Of a DNA stretch of 64,000 bases, positions 10,677 through 18,690 are shown piece by piece. How positions within the stretch are numbered: the stretch's first letter is position 1; each line of letters starts with the position of its first letter. The stretch spans positions 35,161 to 99,160 of the forward strand of contig JAISJH010000018.1 in the NCBI GenBank assembly GCA_031261635.1. The letters run 5' to 3'. The notes under the pieces are model-generated. The model had not been told where the DNA came from, searched no databases, and saw only the letters and a program-made list of their open reading frames with translations. A program made the position numbers and the translations under genes. This DNA comes from Oscillospiraceae bacterium. GTDB taxonomy: Bacteria; Bacillota; Clostridia; Oscillospirales; Oscillospiraceae.

Positions 10677-11084
10677 TCAGCCTCCGGCCGCCTTGACGTG
10701 CGCGGCGACTTTGACGTCCTCGCGCTTGATGTGCGTTATCAGCCAGCCGCCTATTTGGGCGTTTACTTTGCCGACCAGCGGAACCGTGGGACCGTCTTTG
10801 CGAAGCTCGTCGCCGAGTATTCTGACGCTCTGCTTGAAACCGTCGTGCAGTTTTTTGTGATTTACGCAATCGGGATATTTATACTGCTGCTGAAGTTTTT
10901 CCTCGTCTCCGAAGTGCTTATTAGTATAGTCGGAGAGGAATTTCAGCGTCGGTTCAAGCTGTGCGCGGCCTTTGCCGCCGTTGCAGGCGTTAAGTAGGTC
11001 GTCGATAGCCTTTATGAGTTCCTTGTGCTGGGAATCAATCATATTGTTTCCCGTAACTAAGTCCGGCGTAAAAGTATAGGCCAT
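10677..11084 (-). CDS. Hemerythrin family protein
   Basis: DSQHKELIKAIDDLLNAC...LSDYTNKHFGDEEKLQQQYKYPDCVNHKKLHDGF...LITHIKREDV. Confidence 0.9.
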   Translation of the reverse strand: MAYTFTPDLVTGNNMIDSQHKELIKAIDDLLNACNGGKGRAQLEPTLKFLSDYTNKHFGDEEKLQQQYKYPDCVNHKKLHDGFKQSVRILGDELRKDGPTVPLVGKVNAQIGGWLITHIKREDVKVAAHVKAAGG

Positions 11085-11641
11085 TAGTTAAAATACCTCG
11101 CAAGGAGGCCTTCAAACCCGCGCCCGTGCCGCGCTTCGTCTTTAGCCATTTCGTGAACGGTGTCGTGAATAGCGTCGTAGCCGAGTTCCTTGGCCTTTTT
11201 GGCAAGCTCGAATTTACCCGCCGTAGCGCCGTTTTCAGCCAAAGCGCGAAGCTCGATGTTTTTCTTAGTGTCCGGGTAGACAATCTCACCTAAGAGCTCG
11301 GCAAATCTCGACGCGTGGTCGGCTTCCTCCAGCGCGTAGCGTTTGAACGCTTCGGCGACTTCGGGATAGCCCTCGCGGTCAGCCTGACGGCTCATTGCGA
11401 TGTACATTCCGACTTCGGAACATTCGCCGTTGAAGTTGTCAACAAGACCCTGGTAAACCCAGTCGTCAATAGTACCCTTCTTGCCCGCGCCGATAACGTG
11501 TTCGGTAGCGTAGACTGTGGCACTGGCGGTTTCCTTGACTTCCTTGAACTTTTCAGCCCCCACCCCGCAGAGCGGACAAACATCGGGCGCGGAATTTCCC
11601 TCGTGAACATAGCCGCAAACTTCACAGATATACTTTTTCAT
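11084..11641 (-). CDS. Reverse rubrerythrin (N-terminal rubredoxin plus diiron domain), copy 1
   Basis: [32 protein letters not shown] then ferritin-like helices; stop overlaps the downstream hemerythrin start (TAATG). Confidence 0.9.
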   Translation of the reverse strand: MKKYICEVCGYVHEGNSAPDVCPLCGVGAEKFKEVKETASATVYATEHVIGAGKKGTIDDWVYQGLVDNFNGECSEVGMYIAMSRQADREGYPEVAEAFKRYALEEADHASRFAELLGEIVYPDTKKNIELRALAENGATAGKFELAKKAKELGYDAIHDTVHEMAKDEARHGRGFEGLLARYFN

Positions 11642-11744
11642 AGTGATAATCCTCCAAAGATTTATTGATATCTAAAACCTAATAGGAATTAGTATTGATA
11701 AGAGTATAACATATATTTACTCGTTTGTCAAGAGGTTTTTTTCA

Positions 11745-12580
11745 GTTAACAGTTATCAAATATCAAATATCAGAGACGATGGTTCAGTTAACAGTTAGCA
11801 AATATCAAATATCAGAGACGGGGGGCGCACACGGGGGTTGCGCCCTGCGGGGGACACCCCCCGCCTCTGCGGGCGGCACGTGCGCTCTCTAAAGAGGGGG
11901 GCTTTGGAGGGTGGGACGGGGGTTGCGGGGGACGCCCTGCGGGGGAACCACCCTGCCGCCTGCGGGCGGCACCCCTCCCAAGAGGGGAATGGGTTTGGAC
12001 GTGGGTTGCGGGGTTGCGGGTTGTTGCGGTTCGTAGGGGCGGGTTTGAAACCCGCCCTCTCCCGTAAATTCCCCTCCTGGGAGGGAACGCACCGCGTAGC
12101 GCCGGGGTGGTATCCCGCGCCGTGCGCGGACGTAACCCCGTCCAACGTCCCGGCGCATTGCGCCGGGACAGGGCAGGGCTTCGCCCTACCCGTCTTTGCG
12201 AAGCGCCACCGCACTTGCGATACGTACCGATGATATGCGGCGAAGCAATCCAGGGTTGACGTAGAACCTAGCGATACGTAGGCTGTATGTTATCCCCCCG
12301 GCACTGGATTGCTTCGCACCTGTAACGTCCTACGTATCGCAGGCCTACCGGTGCTTCGCAAAGACGGTGCGCCGGAGGGCGCACCACGGGCAGGGCGACG
12401 CCCTGTCCTGTCCCGGCGCAATGCGCCGGGACGGTGGACGTGAGTACGCCGCGCACGGCGCGGGGTGGGCGGGTTTGAAACCCGCCCCTACGTTTACGTT
12501 GTGCGTTCCCCGCAACCCCCGTCCAAACCCTCGTCTCTGATATTTGATATTTGATAACTGTTATCTGAATTATAACTGTT
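11745..12580. repeat. Composite intergenic island with inverted AT-rich ends
   Basis: Left: CAGTTAACAGTTATCAAATATCAAATATCAGAGACG-type units; right: GTCTCTGATATTTGATATTTGATAACTGTTATCTG; interior has the other repeat families. Confidence 0.8.
12191..12366. repeat. Long palindromic element, copy 4 (chimeric arms)
   Basis: Left arm ends CAATCCAGGGTTGACGTAGAACC, right arm starts CCGGCACTGGATTGC. Confidence 0.9.
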
Positions 12581-12587
12581 ATCTGAA

Positions 12588-14432
12588 TTAAACGCGTTCA
12601 AAATCAGCCGCGCCGTGCTTACACAGGGGGCAGATTATATCCTCCGGCAATACGTCGCCCTCGTGGAAGTAGCCGCAGATTTTGCAGATGTAGCCGCGTT
12701 TCTTTTCCTTTTGCGGAGCGGGCTTAGGTTTAATGCGGTCGAAGTAGTAGGAGTACGTAACGGACGGAGCCGGCGACAGCACAGCCGCTTCCGTTACGTT
12801 CGCGATAAAGAGCGTATGCGTGCCGTAGTCGTAGCAGTCGATAACGTCGCAGGCGATGTACGCGTTCGAGCAAAACGGTATGTATACTAAGCCGCTCTGA
12901 CTGCGCGGCAAGGTTGTACCGGCAAATTTATCAACATCACGCCCGCTTTGGAAACCGTAGTGCTTGAAAACATCGAAGGGGGTATCCGTACTAAGCACGG
13001 AAACGCAGAATTTTTTAGAGTTCATAACCAAATCGTGAGTAAAGTTCGCCTTATTGACCGCGATAGTGATACGCTTGGGGTTGTCCGTAACCTGCAAGAC
13101 CGTGTTAATAACGCAGGCGTTGTCCCTGCCGCCGTCACGCGCGGACAGTATGAACAGCCCGTAGGAGAGCTTGAAAAACGTCGCCGGGTCAATCGCCGCG
13201 CTCTGCTCTGACGCCGGAGCGGCGGCCTTTGGCTTCGGAAACGTATCCGCTATAGCGTCGGCGAGTTTTTCAAGCTCGCCTAATTGCGCCGGTTTAAGTG
13301 AGGAGTTTATTGTAAGCGTATTCTCTAAAATAGTAAAACCTTTCAGCCCCGACAAAATCCCGCTCATAAGTTCCGCGGACTGCGCCGCCCAGGAACCGTT
13401 TTCAATCAGCGCGACGGTGCGGTTTTCAAGCTCGTGAGCGGCGATATCGCGAAGCAGGCTCTCCATAGGAGCGAAAATCCCGGCGTTATAGGTCGCGCTC
13501 GCGAATACAAGGTGCGAATACTTGAACGCGTCGGCAAGTATATAACTCGAATCCGATACGGAAACATCGTGCAGAACGGTTTTCAAGTCGCGCTCGTTTA
13601 GCTTGCTTGCTAAAATTTCCGCCGCGTTGCGCGTATTGCCGTAGACCGAGCCGTAGACAATCAGCACGGCGTTGACCTCCGGCGTGTAATTCGCCCAGAG
13701 ACGGTATTTTTCTATCAACCAACTTATATCGCGCCGCCAAATCGGACCGTGCAGCGGGCAAATCCGCGCTATATCAAGCGTTTCAAGTACGTCAAGCACC
13801 GCGTTAACCTGCGTGCTGTATTTCCCGACTATACCGCAGTAATATCGCCGCGCGTCGTCGAGATGTTCGTTTTCAAACTCCGCTTCGTCGGCAAAGATTG
13901 CGCCGTTTAACGCGCCGAAGGTTCCGAACGCGTCCGCTGAAAACAGCGTCTTGTCAAAGGTGTCATACGCGACCATAACCTCCGGCCAGTGTACCATAGG
14001 CGCCTCGGTAAAGACAAAACTGTGCCGCCCGGTTTCGAGCGTTCCGCCGTCTGTTACTATAAGCGTCTGAACATCGCGGTTAAAGCGGTTGAAATTCTGT
14101 ATCATCTCAAGCGACTTTTCGTTGACGACAAGCGTAACCTCCGGGTAGCGCAGAACGAGTTCCGCGAGCGTCCCCCCGTGGTCGGGTTCGGCGTGGCTCA
14201 CTACCGCGTAGTCAAGGCTTCGCCCGTTCAGCACCGCCGCCAGGTTTTCAAAAAACACTTCGGCGACAGAGCGGTCTACGGTATCGAAAAGCACGGTCTT
14301 ATCGTCCAGCACAACGTAGGAATTGTAGGACACGCCCTTCGGAACAGGGTAGACATTCTCAAAGAGCGCGATACGCCTGTCGCTCGCCCCGATATAGTAC
14401 AGGTCCTCCGAGATTTTTCGGTAATTAGTCAT
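12588..14432 (-). CDS. Flavodiiron protein fused to flavin reductase and rubredoxin domains
   Basis: Metallo-beta-lactamase motif SHAEPDHGG, flavodoxin segment (AVLIVYGSVYGNTRNAAEILASKL), flavin reductase segment, and C-terminal rubredoxin YICKICGYFHEG...CPLCKHGAADFERV. Confidence 0.9.
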   Translation of the reverse strand: MTNYRKISEDLYYIGASDRRIALFENVYPVPKGVSYNSYVVLDDKTVLFDTVDRSVAEVFFENLAAVLNGRSLDYAVVSHAEPDHGGTLAELVLRYPEVTLVVNEKSLEMIQNFNRFNRDVQTLIVTDGGTLETGRHSFVFTEAPMVHWPEVMVAYDTFDKTLFSADAFGTFGALNGAIFADEAEFENEHLDDARRYYCGIVGKYSTQVNAVLDVLETLDIARICPLHGPIWRRDISWLIEKYRLWANYTPEVNAVLIVYGSVYGNTRNAAEILASKLNERDLKTVLHDVSVSDSSYILADAFKYSHLVFASATYNAGIFAPMESLLRDIAAHELENRTVALIENGSWAAQSAELMSGILSGLKGFTILENTLTINSSLKPAQLGELEKLADAIADTFPKPKAAAPASEQSAAIDPATFFKLSYGLFILSARDGGRDNACVINTVLQVTDNPKRITIAVNKANFTHDLVMNSKKFCVSVLSTDTPFDVFKHYGFQSGRDVDKFAGTTLPRSQSGLVYIPFCSNAYIACDVIDCYDYGTHTLFIANVTEAAVLSPAPSVTYSYYFDRIKPKPAPQKEKKRGYICKICGYFHEGDVLPEDIICPLCKHGAADFERV

Positions 14433-14462
14433 TTCTGAAACTCCTCATTATAGTTGATTGAT

Positions 14463-14846
14463 TTATTCAGCGGCACAGTCCGGGCAAAGCCCCAGAAACA
14501 GCAGCTCGAAACCCGTTATTCTACAGCCCGAAGATTCGGCCTGAGCGAGTTCGAGCGGATTAAAGCCCGGAACGCTTATATCGGTAACGCGCTTGCAGGA
14601 GCCGCAAAGCAAATGCAGGTGAGGTTCCGTATTGCCGTCATAATGGTCGCCGGAATCGGGAACGTGAAGCTGAAGCACCGTCCCCTGCCCGGCAAACTGG
14701 TTAAGGACACGGTAAACAGTGGCGCGGCTGATAGTGGGAATAAGCAGTGAAACGTGTTCGTACACATTTTCCGCGGTGGGGTGAGTACCGCTCAGAGCGT
14801 ATAGGGCGTTCAAAATGCTCTGCTTCTGATGAGTCTTGCGTTCCAT
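14463..14846 (-). CDS. perR: Fur-family regulator, PerR-like
   Basis: RKTHQKQSILNALYALSGTHPTAENVYEHVSLLIPTISRATVYRVLNQF; CXXC pairs (LLCGSCKRV, GLCPDCAAE). ATG 14846 has better GGAGG spacing than the TTG called at 14852. Confidence 0.85.
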   Translation of the reverse strand: MERKTHQKQSILNALYALSGTHPTAENVYEHVSLLIPTISRATVYRVLNQFAGQGTVLQLHVPDSGDHYDGNTEPHLHLLCGSCKRVTDISVPGFNPLELAQAESSGCRITGFELLFLGLCPDCAAE

Positions 14847-14861
14847 AGGCAATACCCTCCA

Positions 14862-14876
14862 ATATAATAATTACTC
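14862..14876 (-). promoter_or_regulatory. Possible PerR box
   Basis: Minus strand GAGTAATTATTATAT resembles TTATAATNATTATAA (about 10 of 14 positions), downstream of TTGACA-N17-TATCAT on the same strand. Confidence 0.4.
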
Positions 14877-15057
14877 CTTAATGATAATACATCTCAATTG
14901 ATTTGTCAAGCGGTTTTTTTCAAATAACAGATATCAAATATCAGATGTCCGCGCACGGCGCGGGGACACCCCCCGCCTCTGCGGAGGCAGTGCGTCCTCT
15001 AAAGAGGGGGGCTTTGGAGGGTTAGGACGCGAGGGAGGGCTAAATATATGCTGCGAC

Positions 15058-15330
15058 GTGTAGGGGCGGGGCTTGCCCCGCCCGGATTACCAATTTTCGC
15101 CGGTTGTCAATTTTATCCGCACAATCCGGGCGAGGCAAGCCTCGCCCCTACAAGCCACAGCGCAAAATGTCCAATCCCTTGAAAGGGAGTAGTCAAAAAC
15201 GTTGTACGCCCTGTAGGGGGCGATGCCCACATCGCCCCAAGAATTGCACAAGCGCACGTATTGCGCAGAATGTCAAAACCCGGCGGGACGATGTGGGCAT
15301 CGTCCCCTACATAGCCACAGCGTAAAATGT
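15058..15330. repeat. Two adjacent MITE-like units with GTAGGGGCGA.../...TCGCCCCTAC ends
   Basis: GTAGGGGCGGGGCTTGCCCCGCCCGGAT...ATCCGGGCGAGGCAAGCCTCGCCCCTAC, then GTAGGGGGCGATGCCCACATCGCCCC...GGGACGATGTGGGCATCGTCCCCTAC. Each is followed by a similar AGCCACAGCG(C/T)AAAATGTCCA segment. Confidence 0.8.
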
Positions 15331-15351
15331 CCACTACCTTGAAAAACCCAC

Positions 15352-15380
15352 TTGACAAAGCAAAAACTATCTGTTATACT
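15352..15380 (+). promoter_or_regulatory. Promoter of the infC operon
   Basis: TTGACA, 17-bp spacer, TATACT. Confidence 0.8.
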
Positions 15381-15387
15381 ATACAGC

Positions 15388-15630
15388 GAGAGTAAGAAGG
15401 GCTTGCGCCCTCGCCCGGTATCGCTGTGCGCGACATATGCGGTCGGAGCTAATATTTCGTTTACTTAGCCGTGTTTTTACAGCGGCTAAGGTGTACGTAT
15501 GTTAGCGCGGGGTGACTTGACACTCGCGCTTTTTTCATCGCAAAACGCAAAATCTGCCCCCCGCGCAGGGCGCGGAAAATTGTCAACTGTCAATTATCAA
15601 TTGTCAATTGTAAAGAGGAGGCGAAACACT
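15388..15630 (+). ncRNA. Structured infC 5' leader, candidate L20-type ribosomal protein leader
   Basis: About 240-nt leader between promoter and infC with a CTTAGCCG...CGGCTAAG hairpin. The position matches the L20 autoregulatory leader of Firmicutes; the structure was not modelled. Confidence 0.4.
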
Positions 15631-16260
15631 ATCAGCAGTTTATCCCACCAAATTAACCGCGAGATTCGCGACCGCGAAGTCCGGCTAATCGGCGAGGAGG
15701 GCGAACAACTCGGAGTTATGCCCGTCCGCGAAGCTATGGACATTGCTATCGAGCGCAACCTTGACCTGGTTAAAATTTCACCGGGCGCAAACCCGCCCGT
15801 GTGCAAGCTTATGGACTACGGCAAGTTCCGCTTTGAACAGACTAAACGCGACAAGGAAACCAAGAAAAACCAAAAAATTGTCGAAATCAAGGAAATTCGT
15901 ATGACCCCCGGTATCGGTCAGCACGATTTTGACACGAAGCTCAAGGCTGCGCGGGGCTTCCTCGACGGCGGCGACAAGGTAAAGGTCGCGGTGCGTTTCA
16001 GAGGCCGCGAAATGACGCATACTGACATCGGCGCGGAACTGCTGAAAAAATTCGCCGCCGCCTTAGAGGACATTGCGACAGTCAACAAGGACGCAAAACT
16101 CGACGGCAGGCATATGGCAATGTTTATGGCACCCAAAGCCGCACCGGCGGTTAAGGCGGCTCCCGCTCCTGTAGTTCCGGCGGGACCTACAGTTGTCGCG
16201 ACAGCTCTGGCCGAAGCGACTAAGGCAGAGAACAAATTGCAAATATCAAATATCAGATAA
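15631..16260 (+). CDS. infC: Translation initiation factor IF-3
   Basis: NREIRDREVRLIGEEGEQLGVMPVREAMDIA...DLVKISPGANPPVCKLMDYGKFRFEQ. Likely start AUC at 15631 with an AGGAGG RBS nine bases upstream. Confidence 0.9.
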   Translation: MSSLSHQINREIRDREVRLIGEEGEQLGVMPVREAMDIAIERNLDLVKISPGANPPVCKLMDYGKFRFEQTKRDKETKKNQKIVEIKEIRMTPGIGQHDFDTKLKAARGFLDGGDKVKVAVRFRGREMTHTDIGAELLKKFAAALEDIATVNKDAKLDGRHMAMFMAPKAAPAVKAAPAPVVPAGPTVVATALAEATKAENKLQISNIR

Positions 16261-16760
16261 CGCGCTCGGCGCGGGACGGGGAAACCACCCCGCCGCCTGC
16301 GGGCGGCACCCCTCCACAGAGGGGATAGGGGTTTGGACGTGGGGTTGCGTTTAACCTCGTCTAACCTCGCCTAAACCTCGTCTAAACCTCGTCCAACTCC
16401 CGTCCCGGCGCACCGTCTTTGCGAGCCGCGGAAATTGTAAGATACGTAGGAAGTATAGCGGCGAAGCAATCCAGTGCCGCAGTCCGCAGATACGTATGTT
16501 ACGCTCCCGGCACTGGATTGCTTCGCGCCTAAAACCTTGTGCGTATCGCAAGCCTTCCGGCGCTCGCAAAGACGGCGCGCCGTATGGCGCACCCCGCGCA
16601 CGGCGCGGTACGGTGGACAGCGCACGAGGGCGGGTTTGAAACCCGCCCCTACGTCCCACGCGTCCCCGTCCAAACCCCCGTCATTGACAATTGTCAATTA
16701 TCAATTGTCAATTGTCATAACCTCCGTCTCTGATATTTGATATTTGATAACTGCAAACTA
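16238..16760. repeat. Composite intergenic island inside infC-rpmI
   Basis: CAAATATCAAATATCAGATAA left end; GTCTCTGATATTTGATATTTGATAACTG right end. Confidence 0.8.
16414..16574. repeat. Long palindromic element, copy 5
   Basis: Same consensus, CGTCTTTGCGAG end variant. Confidence 0.9.
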
Positions 16761-16785
16761 AAAAAGAAAGGACGATTAACAAATT

Positions 16786-16983
16786 ATGCCCAAGATGAAA
16801 ACCCACAGCGGCGCTAAGAAGCGCTTTAAGCTGACAAAATCCGGGCGCGTTAAACGCGCTCACGCGTATAAGCGTCATATCCTGTCTAAGAAAAGTCCTA
16901 AGCGTAAACGCGGTTTACGCGCCGGCGTGTATGCCGACGCTACCAACGAGGCTACTATCAAGAAGCTGATTCCCTATAAATAA
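16786..16983 (+). CDS. rpmI: 50S ribosomal protein L35
   Basis: [45 protein letters not shown]. Confidence 0.97.
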   Translation: MPKMKTHSGAKKRFKLTKSGRVKRAHAYKRHILSKKSPKRKRGLRAGVYADATNEATIKKLIPYK

Positions 16984-17054
16984 AGCGGGAGTTTGGCATA
17001 AAAATGAAAGGAGAGTAACATTTGCCTGTTCGGCAAGTGTTCAAAATAAATACT

Positions 17055-17414
17055 ATGGCACGCATTAAGGGCGCGTTGATGACGCGCAAACGCCGCAAGA
17101 AAATTATAGGACTGGCAAAAGGATACTGGGGCGCGAAATCGAAAAAGTTTAAGATGGCTAACCAGGCGGTAATGAAATCGCTCCGCTACGCCTATGTGGG
17201 ACGCAAACAGCGCAAGCGCGACTTCCGCAGGTTGTGGATTGTCCGCATAAACGCCGCCGCGAAGTTAAACGGGCTGAACTATTCTAACTTTATGCACGGC
17301 CTGAAGCTCGCGGGGATTGACCTCAACCGCAAATCCCTGTCGGAACTCGCGATACACGACGCCGCCGCGTTTACGGAACTGACCGTAGCGGCGAAAAACG
17401 CGCTCGCGAAATAA
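17055..17414 (+). CDS. rplT: 50S ribosomal protein L20
   Basis: [62 protein letters not shown]. Confidence 0.97.
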   Translation: MARIKGALMTRKRRKKIIGLAKGYWGAKSKKFKMANQAVMKSLRYAYVGRKQRKRDFRRLWIVRINAAAKLNGLNYSNFMHGLKLAGIDLNRKSLSELAIHDAAAFTELTVAAKNALAK

Positions 17415-17525
17415 GAATCTGCGTAGGGGCGGGTTTCAAACCCGCCCTTATAGTAGCGTGTGCGATAATTTCAGAACACGCTATATAATTACCACTTCTA
17501 AAACCGACGTCCCGGCGCAGTGCGC

Positions 17526-17684
17526 CGTCTTTGCGAGCCGCGGTAAGGTCAAGATATATCAATGTTTAGCGGCGAAGCAATCCAGTGCCGCAGTCCGCAG
17601 ATACGTATGTTACGCTCCCGGCACTGGATTGCTTCGCGCCTAAACATTGTACGTATCTTGCGCTTCCCGGCGCTCGCAATGACG
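17526..17684. repeat. Long palindromic element, copy 6
   Basis: Between rplT and yebC. Confidence 0.9.
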
Positions 17685-17758
17685 GGGGAGGGCGCGGGTT
17701 TTCAAATAAACTTAATACAAGTCAAATACACATTTCAACATTCATCGAGGAATTGTCA

Positions 17759-18505
17759 ATGTCAGGACACTCAAAATGGAACAATATACGCGAAAAGAAG
17801 GGTAAGACCGACGCTCAGAAGGCTAAGGTGGTTACTAAGATTTCGCGCGAGATTCTTGTTGCCGCGAAAGAGGGCGGCGGGGCTAATCCCGATACTAACG
17901 GCAAGCTCCGCGACGTAATCGCCAAGGCGCGGGCTAACAACGTACCTAACGATAACATCAAGCGTCTGCTTGACAAGGCGGCGGGCGCAAATAACGCAGA
18001 GAACTACGAGGCCAATATATACGAGGGCTACGGACCCGCCGGCGTAGCGGTTATGGTTGAGACTATGACCGATAACAGGAACCGCACGGCCAGCGAAATG
18101 CGCCACCTGTTCGACAAATACGGTAGCGGTATGGGAGCGCAGAACAGCGTGTCCTGGGGCTTCGAGCGCAAAGGTTTTCTGGCGGTTACGGCGGAGGGAA
18201 CGAGCGAGGACGCTCTTATGGAACACGCCCTCGACGCGGGAGCGGACGACATAGGCGTATCGGACGGCTACGGCGAGGACGGCGACGAAACTGCTTTTGA
18301 AATTCTCACATCAGTGGAAAATTTCAGCGCGGTGCGCGACGAACTAAGCTCCAAGGGCTACAGCTTCCTAAGAGCGGAACTGGTCTACCTCCCGGGAACA
18401 ACGGTAGAAATAACCGACGACGCTGACGCGGAACGTTTCAGAAAGCTAATAGACGCGCTAGAGGACAACGACGACGTACAAAACGTGTGGGCTAACGACA
18501 GATAA
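17759..18505 (+). CDS. yebC: YebC/PmpR family protein
   Basis: MSGHSKWNNIREKKGKTDAQKAKVVTKISREILVAAKEGGGANPDTN...; the start at 17585 would translate a dispersed repeat. Confidence 0.93.
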   Translation: MSGHSKWNNIREKKGKTDAQKAKVVTKISREILVAAKEGGGANPDTNGKLRDVIAKARANNVPNDNIKRLLDKAAGANNAENYEANIYEGYGPAGVAVMVETMTDNRNRTASEMRHLFDKYGSGMGAQNSVSWGFERKGFLAVTAEGTSEDALMEHALDAGADDIGVSDGYGEDGDETAFEILTSVENFSAVRDELSSKGYSFLRAELVYLPGTTVEITDDADAERFRKLIDALEDNDDVQNVWANDR

Positions 18506-18690
18506 CAAATAACAAATAACAAATAACAAATAACAGATATCAAATATCAAATATCAGATGTCCGCGCGGCGGGGACGGAGGGTAGGAAGTTATGCTATAA
18601 CGCCCCCCCGCAGGGCGCAACCCCCGTCCAAACCTTCGTCTCTGATATTTGATATTTGATAACTGTTATCTGCGCTGTTATTTGCGTGCG

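Noticed and set aside
11745-12580. Autonomous transposon or IS element
   Set aside because: No transposase-like ORF in any island; ORFs within are repeat translations.
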